DNA from: Clytia hemisphaerica
Taxonomy: Eukaryota > Cnidaria > Hydrozoa > Leptothecata > Clytiidae
Length of the DNA: 64,000 bases
Direction: 5' to 3'
Assembly: GCA_902728285.1 (NCBI GenBank)
Contig: CACVBU010001117.1
Coordinates: 682,001 to 746,000, forward strand
Below are positions 11,144 to 23,168 of this stretch, piece by piece (positions within the stretch are counted from its first letter, which is position 1; each line of letters starts with the position of its first letter). Position numbers and translations under genes: made by a program. Below the pieces are notes generated by a model, which saw nothing but the letters and a program-made list of their open reading frames with translations, did not search any database and was not told the DNA's origin.

Positions 11144-13767
11144 GGGCCAAATTGAAAAGTCCCGTTCCTGTCACGGAAGGAAATCAGAGCCTTTTTTGGT
11201 CTTTTTTTGAAAAATGGTAAAATGAATGAAAATAGTATTAGTCCTGAATTAAAGCCTTCATAGTACTACTACTTCCAAAGCAAAATAAATTTCATAAAAG
11301 TTTTTCCTCGTTGAATAATTGAACCTTGAAGGTTCTGTCGTCACGGAAGGAACGCAGCGAAGACATTAAAAAGACAAAAGTATGCTGATTCAGATTCCTG
11401 TGAATTTAAAGAGAATTTTAAAACCAAAATACCACCAGAAGAAACTTATGTCTATCTGCTTGTCATTGAAAAAAGAACTGAGTAAAAAATTAATTTCAAT
11501 GGCTACAGGCCTTTGCAACTGAGAAAGGTCAGTGTCACGGAAGGACACCGTCACGGAAGGAAAAAATTCCTATTTTTCAAAATCAGCAATAGCGTAAGAA
11601 GTTGACTGAAACTAGTGAAGTGACACATCATATCATGAATCATAGCCATTTTTACTATTCAGCTCATTTCAAAACCTTGGAACTGTATTTTTATTGTTCA
11701 ATTATAATGGTGATAATAATTAGGAAATTTTACAGGAAAATTATATTTTTTAAGCAAAAAACGTAAAAACGCGACCTTGCAAGCCAGTGAGCTACTTCCA
11801 AAGGCTCTAATTAGCATATTTCCATGGTGCTGAAGCGATTAGAGGATTTAGAACCAGCTAGGAACAGTAGTTTTGCCAGAAAACACGGTTTTTAGGCCTC
11901 AAGAGCCGCCTGGGCTTTACGCTGTAAGCTTACAGCGCTGTACTGGAGCCTTAGTTTTAAGCTTATTCTGAGCTCCATACAGGGCTGAGCTGGTTCCCAA
12001 TGGTCATAAACCTTGAAGGACACTCCCCTGCAATGGACTAGACCCATTGAAGTCCAGCGAAGGGGGCAGAACCGACAAATTTTCACTAAAATAGCTTAAA
12101 AACGCTTAAAAAGCTCTATTTAAGCGTTTTTAAGGCTTTTTTAAGCAAAAAACGTAAAAACGCAACCTTGAAAGCAAGTGAGCTACTTCCAAAGGCTCTA
12201 ATTAGCATATTTCCATGGTGCTGAAGCGATTTTGAGCGTTTAGAACCCGCTGGGAACAGTAGTTTTGCCAGAAAACCAGGTTTTTAGGCCTCCAGAGCCG
12301 CCTGGGCCTACACTGTAAGCTTACAGCGCTGTACTGGAGCCTTAGTTAAGCTTATTCTGAGCTCCATACAGGGTTGAGCTGGTTCCCAATGGTTCTAAAC
12401 CTTGTAGGACACTCTCCTGCAATAAATTAGACCCATTGAAGTCCAAGATTTCTAAAAATAACAAGATATTTTTAATCCGTCACGGAAGGACAAGGTGAAA
12501 GTGTCACGGAAGGACAATAATTTCAGACCTTGTAAGTGAATATGAAGGAGGTTGCTTTGGAATGTAATTTCATTTTTTGTTAGGGGTACCAATAGTTAGA
12601 ACTTGCAATAATATCAAGAATAGTGGACTTGCACAAAACTGGTGAAAAAAACTTTTTGTCTTGAAATTGTCACGGAAGGAATTCGATATTTGAAAAAAAG
12701 TTTCTGCTTGCAGTACTTTTTTGTTGTTTGACTTATTTTCAAAATGAAATAAACCTATTAAACTAACTAGGGTATGTACTTGTTTTAAAAAAGGGGCAGA
12801 ACCGACAAATTTTCACTAAAATAGCTTAAAAACGCTTAAAAAGCTCTATTTAAGCGTTTTTAAGGCTTTTTTAAGCAAAAAACGTAAAAACGCAACCTTG
12901 AAAGCAAATGAGCTACTTCCAAAGGCTCTAATTAGCATATTTCCATGGTGCTGAATCGATTTTGAGCGTTTAGAACCCGCTGGGAACAGTAGTTTTGCCA
13001 GAAAACAGGTTTTTAGGCCTCCACAGCCGCCTGGGCCTACACTGTAAGCTTACAGCGCTGTACTGGAGCCTTAGTTAAGCTTATTCTGAGCTCCATACAG
13101 GGTTGAGCTGGTTCCCAATGGTTCTAAACCTTGTAGGACACTCTCCTGCAATAAATTAGACCCATTGAAGTCCAAGATTTCTAAAAATAATAAGATATTT
13201 TTAATCCGTCACGGAAGGACAAGGTGAAAGTGTCACGGAAGGACAATAATTTCAGACCTTGTAAGTGAATATGAAGGAGGTTGCTTTGGAATGTAATTTC
13301 ATTTTTTGTTAGGGGGTACCAATAGTTAGAACTTGCAATAATATCAAGAATAGTGGACTTGCACAAAACTGGTGAAAAAACTTTTTGTCTTGAAATTGTC
13401 ACGGAAGGAATTCGATATTTGAAAAAAAGTTTCTGCTTGCAGTACTTTTTTGTTGTTCGACTTATTTCAAAATGAATAAACCTATTAAACTAACTAGGGT
13501 ATGTACTTGTTTTAAAACAACATTTCATTTTTGATTAATCATTTTATTATTCAAAAGAAGGTCCATTATATTTTAACACTTGTCCTTCCGTGACAAACCT
13601 CACTAGTTGTGTCTCGATAAAATCACCTGCTTACAGAGTCTAAAAGTGCGACTCGGTTGATTTAAAAGTTGAAATTGGAAAATTTAAGGGTTATTTAAAT
13701 AAAAAATCACAGTTACTTGTAAGATTTTTGATTTTGTGTTTTGGTTGACGACTTTTCAATTTGGCCC
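11144..13767 (+). mobile_element. GGGCC-terminated transposon, complete copy with internal duplication
   Basis: Both ends are present: GGGCCAAATTGAAAAGT at 11144 and its complement at 13751-13767. Three 300-bp internal units lie at about 11771-12056, 12170-12440 and 12897-13170. A segment of about 729 bp (roughly 12060-12788) is duplicated in tandem (12789-13516). The motif GTCACGGAAGGA recurs about ten times, once in the opposite sense near 13580. No transposase frame is visible. Confidence 0.8.
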
Positions 13768-14667
13768 GATACCAACCCAGGGCCCAAAAATCTGACTTTT
13801 CGAGATTTGAAAGTAGTAGACACTACCACCCCCTAAATTGGTATCAATACCAACTTGAAAACCCCAATTTTCTAAAAAAGGGGGGACCCACCCTCCCCCT
13901 AAATTGGTATCAATACCAACTTGAAAATCCCGATTTTTCTGAAAAAGGGGACCCACCCCCCCCCCCCTCCTAAATTGGCAATCAGTAAAAATGCAAGAAG
14001 TTTCTATGCATAGGATACTGCATACAAGGGACGCTAAACAAAATCTATGGATGTTTTTATTCAAAGAACATTCCTCTTATTAATCACTTATATTACAGTA
14101 TGTACCACACTTTAGACTCCTGAAAATGAAAACAAGTTTTTCTCATTCTAACACAACGTAAATTAAGTTTCTTGAACTAAATTGGCAAAATGTATCAAAT
14201 TCATAAAACTAGTTCGTAAACTAGACTAGATAAAAAACTCATTGTATTAGGCACGCCTAGAGTCAACATAGCCTTAATGATGAACGTTATGTACAGAAAA
14301 TTTTATCACGACTAAAAAAGTTATAAGATCTGCTAAGACTTGATTCAGTTCGTTCAACCTGGTTCAACTCTAGTTTTGAATGAATTTTGGTTGATTGAAA
14401 GGATTGAGAGCAGCTAAAGTTAAATAAAAATTAATTTCAATTATAGCATGAAGAATGCTTTTATATGGAATCAGGGTATAGTGTAAACGATTCAAATAAG
14501 TTTTTATACTTATATTATACAACATTTTAAGTCAGATACCAATTTCAAATTCAGAAAAAATTAAAAAAAGGGGGACCCACCCCCTCATTTTGGTATCAAT
14601 ACCAACTTGACTTTTTGAAATTTGAAAAAAAAAATTGACACCACCCCCCGGTCCTGGGTTTGGTATC
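13768..14667. mobile_element. Element with GATACCAA ends and C-runs
   Basis: GATACCAACCCAGGGCCC (13768) pairs with GGTCCTGGGTTTGGTATC ending at 14667. Inside, the block TTGGTATCAATACCAACTTG recurs (about 13838, 13903, 14591) with CCACCCCC runs. It abuts the GGGCC element with no gap. There is no coding potential: frames across it are read through repeats. Confidence 0.65.
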
Positions 14668-14983
14668 TGGATCCTGACCCCCCCCCCTGCTGTACTCGCA
14701 TATATTTTTTATTGACTTCTCTCTACGGGGCGGGAGAACTATGATAGGGGACCTAGCACAAGGCAATTTTTTGGGGGAGCTAAATTGTTGGGTGGGGGAC
14801 CTTACTTTGTTGGGGGGAGCTAGAAACCTGGCTGAAGCTATGGTCATTATTAATTTTGTTAAATCTGACAAATTGATGTTTGTAAGTGAACTTTATAGTT
14901 TTGATTCCCATTGAAAAACCATATTCTGGTTTTCATGTTATTAGATGCTGTTTTAGAGCTTTAAAGCTAGCCTGCTTAATATA

Positions 14984-15117
14984 ATAAGCAGCAAAGTCTG
15001 AATATACATCTTTCTGATTTTTTAGTAAAAATTCTGTTTACCACAACATCTTGTTTTCTTTCTTGAATCTTTACTAAAAAATCAGAAAGATGTTTATATT
15101 TAGACTTTGCTGCTTAT
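14984..15117. mobile_element. Hairpin MITE, about 45-bp arms
   Basis: ATAAGCAGCAAAGTCTGAAT... (14984) pairs with its complement ending at 15117 through ATCTTTCTGATTTTTTAGTA. The loop is about 40 nt. Confidence 0.75.
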
Positions 15118-15810
15118 GCAAAAATGAGGAATGAAAAAGCAGTGGTTGGATTTAGTTGGAAAGTATGCAAAACATATGCAAGTTTACACAAAGATTAAAA
15201 AGACAACGAAGCATCTTATAAAGAAATATTATAATCATTAGAACAACAAAAGATGGAATTTCTTAATCCAAAAAGAAATATTTACAGAACAACAAAAGCC
15301 TTTTAGAAATTTGTTCTTAAAGACATTGCATATTCTGTTTTCATGCCATTAAAAATTCCACCAAGACGGAGTACACACATCAAACTTTCAAAACACGCAA
15401 ACTGAAAGCAGTAATTATGAGGTCACACATTCAGCGGGTTCAGATCAATGTTTTGATTTGATCTTTTGGCGGTTCTATTCCCAGGAGAACAATTTACCGT
15501 CAGCCGAATAAGGATTATTTTTCTACCTTCGCGGGTGATTTTTCAGCTTGAGTTTATGTCTAATGTTAATGTTATGGTTTTTTGAAGTGCTTGCTCTAAG
15601 AGATGATCGAATTTGATTATTTCTAGTTTTCAAAAGAACAAATTTAATCTTTCTTCTACAAGATTACACTTTGATATAAGGCCATTTATGCATGTAAGTT
15701 TTAAATTAATACTTTCTTTTTGCATATGTTTTGCATACTTTCTAAGGGAATTTCACCACAGCAATTCGGCCACCATAATTTTTGCATACAATTCAATATG
15801 GCGGATGGAA
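15118..15810. other. Gene-free intergenic sequence
   Basis: AT-rich, with no recognisable coding frame, RNA gene or strong repeat. GCAATTCGGCCACCAT near 15763 recurs near 16126, flanking the next element. Confidence 0.4.
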
Positions 15811-15819
15811 AGGCAAAAA

Positions 15820-16075
15820 AGTCTATAGAGCTGCGAGCGGAGCTGCTTAATTCAATTGTTTTGAAATTTTGCTGCTTTGGTTGGTCAGTCATTTGATGGC
15901 TATGCAAGTTTCCCTCCACTGATGCAAGTTACCTGACTTCACAGTATAAGCTGGTATAAGATATAATCCTTTTGGTGCTATTTTCATCATTGTTATCTTA
16001 CCCAAGGTGATGCAAGATATATAATGGGACATGATACTGTGAGATTGGGTAACTTGCATCAGTGGAGGCAAACAT
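15820..16075. mobile_element. Rearranged copy of the CATCAGTGGAGG MITE family
   Basis: The inverted ends CCTCCACTGATGCAAGTTAC (about 15913) and GTAACTTGCATCAGTGGAGG (about 16048) match the termini of the elements at 48338-48566 and 57240-57583. The subterminal block AGCTGCGAGCGGAGCTGC lies outside the inner end, so the copy is rearranged. A further fragment (CCCTCAAATGAATGACCTG) is near 16456. Confidence 0.65.
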
Positions 16076-16079
16076 GCAT

Positions 16080-17480
16080 ACCGTCAACTGCTCTAATTTG
16101 GGACTATCTGTCAAAACATGGGGCGGCAATTCGGCCACCATTTCACCGAACCTCCAAAGTCATTTGATTTGAGTTAATGAATGGCGTATTTTTTAAAAAA
16201 TACACAATTTCTCTTTTGCACCGAGTAAGCTTTTAAATCGAAATATGAAAAAAATCTGTAATAGAACACACGCGGGTGTCTGTGCACTCTAAGAGGAATG
16301 AAGAAGTATGATTGATAAGCTTGGTGGAGTTATCAAAACAAATTTGTTTTCAAAGAGATTTAACAGTAAGTGAAAATACGGGCAAGATATCAACCAGTCC
16401 CATGTTTCGACCAATCGTCCCAAGTAAGAACCTGTTAGAGCCGTTGATGGTAACCCTCAAATGAATGACCTGTCTGGTCATAGTTACGGTAGCTGGTTAA
16501 CCTAGGTTTACTCATACTCATATGCAAGGCTTTGTTTCAGGAAAAGTTTTGAGCATCAAATTTACCTACATTACTGGGAAATCCAATTTCATAAACAGGG
16601 TAATGAAGGGTAAGATTTTCCGTAATACAAAAAGTTGTTCAGTTTCAAATTGTGCATCCATTGATATATAATAATGCCTATGTTTGGATAAAAAAATTTT
16701 TGGTGCCTTGGGGCGGGGCCTCCAAAGGGGAGGGGCCTAGGGGAGGCCTTATATGGGCTTCCCCCACATTGTTTTTGTTATATTATATCATTTATATAGT
16801 TTGACCACTTTTGGGAAGGTTTCAAGAGAATCCAATCATTTTTCATCATCCCCCCTGTATCAATCGCCTGCAATCGCTACGTTTCATGTATGTTTTATGG
16901 AAGACTTCAATTTAAAAAAATAATGGAGATAATAAAATTTTCTCCCCCTCAGCCCGAACCATGGTCGGCCTTCGGGTGACACTAAACACGAGCAATTCAC
17001 TTAAATAACCGACCACAATGGAAAAGCTTGTTTTGACCACTGAGGTATGTAAAAGTGCTTTAAATTTGCCTGTGTTTTTGCAAAGGTTTATTTTTCCATT
17101 TTTCTAGTTTAAAAATTTTTGTTTTTGAACTGAACCCCCTGGAAATAAGAAAAACCGAAAAAAATGTATTTAAAGAAAAAATGTTGTTTGTAGCATTTTT
17201 ATTCCTTTTTTTTTTTGTACAGGTACTTTTTCCCCGGTAAAGGTCACAAATTGGAATTTTTTTAAACAAACTTTGTAATACAATCTTTTGAACCATTGAA
17301 ATTAGCTTACACTGAAAATTTCAAAACTTAAACTGACTTTTATTTTCAAATGTTTGGAACGATCAATTTTATGGAATGGAAAGTTTTATTTCACATCCTG
17401 TGCATGTTTAATGTGCATATGTTAATGTTAATAGCCATTCAAGGATATTATAATGAGCTTTTTAGCGCACTGATGGGCTA
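16080..17480. other. Gene-free intergenic sequence
   Basis: Contains the MITE fragment near 16456 and a G-rich patch around 16708-16760 (GGGGCGGGGCC, GGGGAGGGGCC), but nothing coding that can be supported. Short frames at 17060-17574 show no family resemblance. Confidence 0.4.
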
Positions 17481-17482
17481 TC

Positions 17483-17857
17483 AGAGGCAAATTGTTTCGC
17501 TGCTATTTTTCACATCTTTGCCCCAAGTGCCACCAGGTGCATTAATTATCCGTCGCTATGTAACTAGAGAATAAATTTATTCAAAGATGGCAGAAGGCAT
17601 AATTTATGTTGTACTGATTGAAAATGTAATATAAAGACCTAGAATAAGGCTCTGTTGTCGTCGGAATTTTACCTAGAAATACCACTGTTTCGGGCCCGTA
17701 TTAGAAGGAACGTGGTCTCGTTTTTACACATTGCCTGACACAAGTTAGCTGAAGGAGCCACTTTTCACACTTTTAAAAAATGTTTCAACATGATGGTGGC
17801 AGAAGTGGTGGAACAAGGGCAAAAGTGGCAAAAGTGTAAGCGAAACAATTTGCCTCT
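17483..17857. repeat. Inverted-repeat segment, probable MITE
   Basis: AGAGGCAAATTGTTTCGCT-type sequence at 17483 is complementary to AGCGAAACAATTTGCCTCT at 17839-17857. Partly matching sequence continues inward (CACTTTTGCCAC / GCCACC blocks). It explains two short open frames on opposite strands here. Confidence 0.5.
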
Positions 17858-18160
17858 CATAAACATTGGAACCCAGTCGCTTTTGTTTTCGTTTTCAAGC
17901 AAAAAGCAAGGCGGCTTTGATTGTTTTGGCTGAACAACCAGGTCAGATATCACAATAGCCATATTCCTTTAGAGCAGAGTATGGTTTGCGCAGAATGAAT
18001 AAAAGCAACCTTTTATTTGTTTAATTCAATATAAATGACTTATTTATCAAAATGAATGACTATTAATTAGATTTTTTTATCAAAATATCTTATATTTGAA
18101 TTATTTCCCAGGCTTAAAAAGTAAAAATAAGCAAACAACACATCAATCACATAATTCAAC

Positions 18161-20914
18161 ATGTACGACGGTGATGGTGACTCAACAATGGAACCAACAA
18201 CAGAAAATACAACAACTCTGGAAAAATACCCATGTTTTGTCAAAATTGCCGAAGATGAAACACTAGAAAATTTCATTGAATTACCAACTGAAAAATGTGG
18301 TAGTATGCTGTTATCTACTATTCAAGGACAATACCCAAATGCTATTGGTTTGAAGTATAAAAGTCCTTCAGGATCATGGAGAGGAGTACGATTATCAGAA
18401 AGCATGCTTGATCCACCTTTTGAAGGTTGGGGAGAAGCCGTCTATTCCATCACACTACCAAAATCAGAGAAAGGTTAGATGTTTATTCATGTAGTTCTTT
18501 GTTCCTTTTTTTCAGGAATATTTCTAATCCCTACCCTTTTTTTCAAAAATACAGAAACATATTCGATGATACGATGTAGAGGTTGTTGATTTGAAACAGA
18601 CTTAGTTGTAATTTAAATTGATATCATTATCGTATCAATGTGAAACATGAAATCTTAGTGTGATTTTTAGAGTAGTGGGTAGTCAAAGAAAATTTCTTTA
18701 TCCAAATTTTAACAGGCTGCAAACCATGGGATGAAGCATTTGTAGGAAAAGGGGTCCCAACCAAGAAGACTACTTATACTTTCATACTCTCTTGAAGGAC
18801 AAGACAAAAGAGCTTATCTTTAAAACCTCGTATTGCGTCCGTCGTTATTTTTAGGCTTTTATTGAAACTCACAATTTCTTCTGTTTTAGACACCGGGAAA
18901 CGTAAAATGGTGGAGGAGTCGCCCAGTAGAGAGCCAGAGGCTAAATTAGTCAAGACTGGATCTGAAAATGAATATCTCTCAGATTTGATTGTTTTGGGTT
19001 TACCTTACAAAGCACGAGAAGACAACGTGAAAGATTATTTTCAGCAGTTTGGTGAGTTGGCTATGCACGAGGTAAATAAATAAATTCATAATACCAAAAT
19101 TACAAAAAACATTTACTTTATTAAATCGTTGTTTTTCGAATTATCACATTGTTAATGTCGACAACCACTTTATTTTTAAGGTAACTTGAATCTTTACTAA
19201 ACTGAATACTAAAGGAATGGTACCTGAATCTAAAACATTAAAACCAAACGGTTCTGATATCAAAGTCCAGTTTCATCGTTCTGATTGTTTTCTTTTCTTT
19301 TTTAAGATCAAGTATGACCCAGTAACAAAGCAATCACGTGGGTTTGCTTTCATTCGTTTCAAGACAGTAGCTGCAGCACAGAAAGCTCTCAAAACAACTC
19401 ACACCATCCTTGGTCGTAGGTGTGAAGTCAGATTACCGAAGAAAAAGGTATTGTAGTTTGAACTAATTTACAATGAATTTTTAAACTTTTTTTTTTCTGC
19501 AAGCATGTTGGAAATGTATCAAATATTAAGCAGATTTTCAATAGGTAAAAGTTGGCTATTGAAAATTTATTAACCTGAGGCGATGTATTCAACGACGCGA
19601 AGTGGAGTATTGACTAATAAGCAGTATCACGAATCGAAAATACGAAATAAATTAGACTAAAACAAGAACCTCTTAAGCCAATAGTTATTGGCTGGTTAAA
19701 GTTTTCAAACACAGTAATGGTTTATTTGTGGGTTTGAATTTGTAGCTTTTGTGTCCTCTTTGTATAGGCTGCAATAAGTGAAACCAACAGTTTTCAACTG
19801 GATCAATAGACGGTAAATCAATTCTTTACCAATTTGTTTTTCATGTTTTGTTAAGTTACGTAACTTCCACCATTATGGAAGCAAACGTTCGAATCTTTAA
19901 AGGCGATCCATTACGCAAATCGAACGCTTGGTTCCATAATGCCGGAAATTATGTAACTTAACAAAAACATGAAAAACCTCTTCCAGTTTAAGTAAAAATA
20001 TCGATTTTTTGTTTCTTCAGGAAGAAGTTCCCTTACGTAAATTGTTCATTGGACGATTACCAGATGACACCAAGCAAGAAGACCTTGATAGTTATTTCGG
20101 ACAGTTCGGAGAGTTGACGGACGTCTATATACCGACGCCATACCGAAGTTTTGGATTTGTGACGTTCGCTTCTTCAGATGTTGCCAGGACGGTGCTTTTA
20201 CAAAGTCAACACACGTTAAAAGTAAAAGCTTCCTCTTTTGCGCTCGGTTGTCGTTCTTTTTAGGGTCTTAAAGTGAAGAGGGTGACAATAACGAAGATTT
20301 AGAATTCTCTCCACCTGGCTGAGTTTTTTTTCCAACCTATGAAGAATTTCCTATCCTATTGTAGAAGTTTTAACAGTTTTTTCAAATTATAGCTGTGCAT
20401 GAATAGCTCTAGCTCTGCTCGAAGTATTTTTGAACACTTTTTGTATTAAACCCCTTTTATTTCATCGCAATCATATTCACTCCTCACGTTTGTTTCAATC
20501 AAGGGTCAACGTATAAACGTGACAAATGCTGAACCAAAAGACGAAAAGGGTGGAAAATCCTCACGTAGCGGCCGCGGCAATTCGCGCTCGTCCTCGCGGC
20601 GCCATCACGAGCATTCGTTCGATTTCAAAGACATGCGAGAACTGATGTACAACTCTAGATCCGGTCTACAATATCAACATGGGTCATCGAGGCGTTCTCC
20701 GCCACGTGAGGTTCTTGATCAAAGACCAAGTATCCCGTACACTACTCACCCAGCAGCGACCAACCCTTACCAACCGAATGACTATAGGACGCTTCAAGCA
20801 GGTGGATACGGAGCACCACCAGATATGAGACCGGCATACCCACCTACTGGACAGCAGCAACAATTTGACTCTCGCGAGATGCAATATGGTGCTTACTGGA
20901 GTACTAGCAAGTAA
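18161..20914 (+). CDS. TARDBP: TDP-43 (TAR DNA-binding protein), five coding exons, 415 aa
   Basis: Nuclear RNA/DNA-binding regulator of splicing and mRNA stability that binds UG-rich RNA (family knowledge). Exons: 18161-18473, 18890-19071, 19307-19447, 20021-20221, 20504-20914. All junctions are GT-AG and in phase. Residues 1-104 form the N-terminal oligomerisation domain (LLSTIQGQYPNAIGLKYKSP, GWGEAVYSI). A bipartite NLS-like pair, KRK (108-110) and KLVK (123-126), precedes RRM1 (RNP2 LIVLGL 137-142, RNP1 SRGFAFIRF about 175-183). RRM2 has RNP2 LFIGRL and RNP1 YRSFGFVTF (253-261), then VTNAEPK as in the vertebrate protein. Length matches human (414 aa). The C-terminal 130 residues are S/R, then P/Y/Q rich, rather than the long glycine-rich prion-like tail of vertebrates. 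Confidence 0.95.
19836..19977. mobile_element. Hairpin MITE in TARDBP intron 3
   Basis: GTTTTTCATGTTTTGTTAAG (19836) pairs with its complement ending at 19977. The arms are about 58 bp, through CCATTATGG and CGTTCGA. Confidence 0.75.
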
Positions 20915-21390
20915 TTTGAGGTATGAATAACTCTTGATAATTTTAGCTAGATCAAGTAATTTGAGGTATGAATAAGTACCCTTTTGTTAGTAAATTCTAA
21001 AATTACTATTTCTGAGATTTGTGTGTTGTTTGAAATTATAATGAGTACTACAAACAATTCCGAATAATTAAGTATTTAATATAATAATGATTTATGTAAA
21101 AATTTTGTGTGCGTGTTTTTGTTTCAGTGACGTGTGCAGACTGTGTCCAGAGGATGCGAAATTTGTGTGAAATAATGGTGATTGATCGAGTGGTGAACCG
21201 AGTTATTATTTAGCGAGTTGATCCGAGTGGAACCGAGTTGCGAGGGGAACATTTATTTTTTATAAAAGAAAAGCAACTTTTCTCTTTACTTTTTTTAATT
21301 TGCTTTACAACCAACTAGGGTTCGGTTGTGTTAGTCCTTTGGATGTTGAAGCTGGCTTAAAAAAGCGATCAAATAAAAAAAAGAAATCTC
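20915..21390 (+). promoter_or_regulatory. TARDBP: TARDBP 3'UTR with probable intron and duplicated donor
   Basis: CAAGTAATTTGAGGTATGAATAA, which includes the stop codon, is repeated 45 bp downstream (20908-20930 and 20953-20975). Each copy holds a donor-like GAG|GTATGA, with GT at 20921 and 20966. A good acceptor TTTTTGTTTCAG ends at 21127. UG-rich tracts (GTGTGTTGTT at 21021, TGTGTGCGTGTT near 21105) lie in the presumed intron, and AATAAA is at 21372. Vertebrate TDP-43 limits its own level through 3'UTR intron splicing and UG-rich binding. That this copy does the same is inference. Confidence 0.55.
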
Positions 21391-23168
21391 TACAACGTAA
21401 CCTTTGTCTTATCTTTTAAATTTGGATCGTTTACTGTCCCTCCCCTGTGACATAATTTTTTTTTAAGTCAAAAGTTTCAGAAAGAGCATCGTTACTGTAA
21501 GTGTCGTTTGAAAATGCAGGTGATTTTTCTCGCTTCGCTCGCGTTTAAATATGCCGTAGTTAAATGACAATTTTTCAGGAAAAGTGGGAAGGAGAATAGT
21601 GCAACTTTTTGTTATCGATCGAAAAATATAAAATTAAGTTGCTTTTTAAACCCTGTCATAACTTTTCGAAGTTAAACATAAAAAATGACGTACACACATT
21701 TTTTAACCGTAACGACGGCTTGAATATTTTTATAAGAAGAAAGAAGTGAAATAATTTTTTCTTATGCTTTATACTTTATATCGCCCTTTGAATGCTGTTG
21801 TTGTCCACAACCATTTTTATGTTTTGATTTACTTTTGAAATATTCTTTTCTATGAAATGAAATTGTTTTGTTTTGAAAAGAATTCGAATGTCATTAATAA
21901 ATACGATCATTAAATACATTCGAAAACATTTAAAACAAAAGAAGAGAGAAAAAGGCAGGTCTGGGCAGAAGTTAAAATTATTAAATGTAGATGGGCCTTA
22001 AATTTCAAAACAAAGGCTTAATAAAGTCTAAACCAAGCTCTATCCGATCTTTTGCAAATGGCGCGAATCCAAAAGAACAAATTTGTGGAGCAAGAGACTA
22101 AAAGTCATAATTTTAAAACACAAACAAAGCGAAAACGAAAGTGGTGACACACAGACACACAAAGCACCGCTATTAATATTACAACCAATTTATGGGTGGT
22201 CTGCGAGATTAAATGTATATAGACTTTAAGATCTTTTACAAAAAATTGTCTTTTGAAAACTAATTTGAATTTATTTTGATTTATAGTGATTAGAAATAAG
22301 AGAAGGGCATAGCATATATTTTGGATTGGGGTTGTATTTTAATGGAAAGGATGTGGAATCTCTCTCCCGAAAATGAAGAATGATACAACTTTGATACATC
22401 CCTAGAGTAAAGTAGTCTGAAAACCGTGAAAAATTATGGCTGGGCAAAAATTTATTAGTTCTTGTAGAAGAGAATTACAACCGTCATTTGATATACACTG
22501 AAAAATAATGTTTTGAGAGACTGAATTTTACTGATTTCAAAAATATCTTACAGAAAACGCGAAATGAAATGTAATTAAGAAAAGTGCTTTGTTTGTTCGA
22601 TTATATATGGTGGATGGAGCAGAGATGAATAAATGAGGGTGCGTGATAAACTGAATGAGGGTACGTTCAAAGAGATTATCTGACTGACAGTGAAGAGAAT
22701 GACGTAAGTGTATGCATTTAATGAGAAATTTTACTGAAATGATATTTAGTTGGTTTGATACAATTTGACATATATATTTTGCCTGTAGAATCTATGGACA
22801 AAAGATCTCAAACCGTTTGATTATCCCTTTGAATTTTAATACTCTATGCCTATCCCATTATTTTAGATACAGCTTCTTGTTAGATCAATTTTATAAGAAC
22901 AGTAAGGGTCAAAAAGCCGAAAAAATAAGAACAAATCTTAGCCTGGAAGGACTGTATTTTAAAGCCGATAAAGAGTCTAGGCATAAAGCCTATAATACCT
23001 AAACAGCGGAGCCTAAACAAAAATCTACTGGTTTTCGAGTGTGTAAAAGAGTGTAACAGAAATTTGTTTTTGTAGAAGGTATTTTATGGGGATCTCACCT
23101 CAAATAAAGAAATATTTTAAATCAATTCACATTCTTTTTTAGAATTTTTGGCTGTTTTATTTAACAAA
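21391..23168. other. Intergenic sequence between TARDBP and the next gene
   Basis: About 1.8 kb of AT-rich DNA without a supportable gene. It includes a short inverted pair around 21888-21925 (TTCGAATGTCATTAAT ... CATTCGAAAAC). The promoter of the downstream 92-aa gene presumably lies in its distal part, but no core motif is clear. Confidence 0.4.

Noticed and set aside
13756-14064. 102-codon minus-strand frame with repeated VGIDTNLGGG
   Set aside because: It is produced by the repeated TTGGTATCAATACCAACTTG block and C-runs of the 13768-14667 element.
17350-17574. 74-codon hydrophobic frame
   Set aside because: It partly overlaps an inverted repeat and has no homologue that I recognise.
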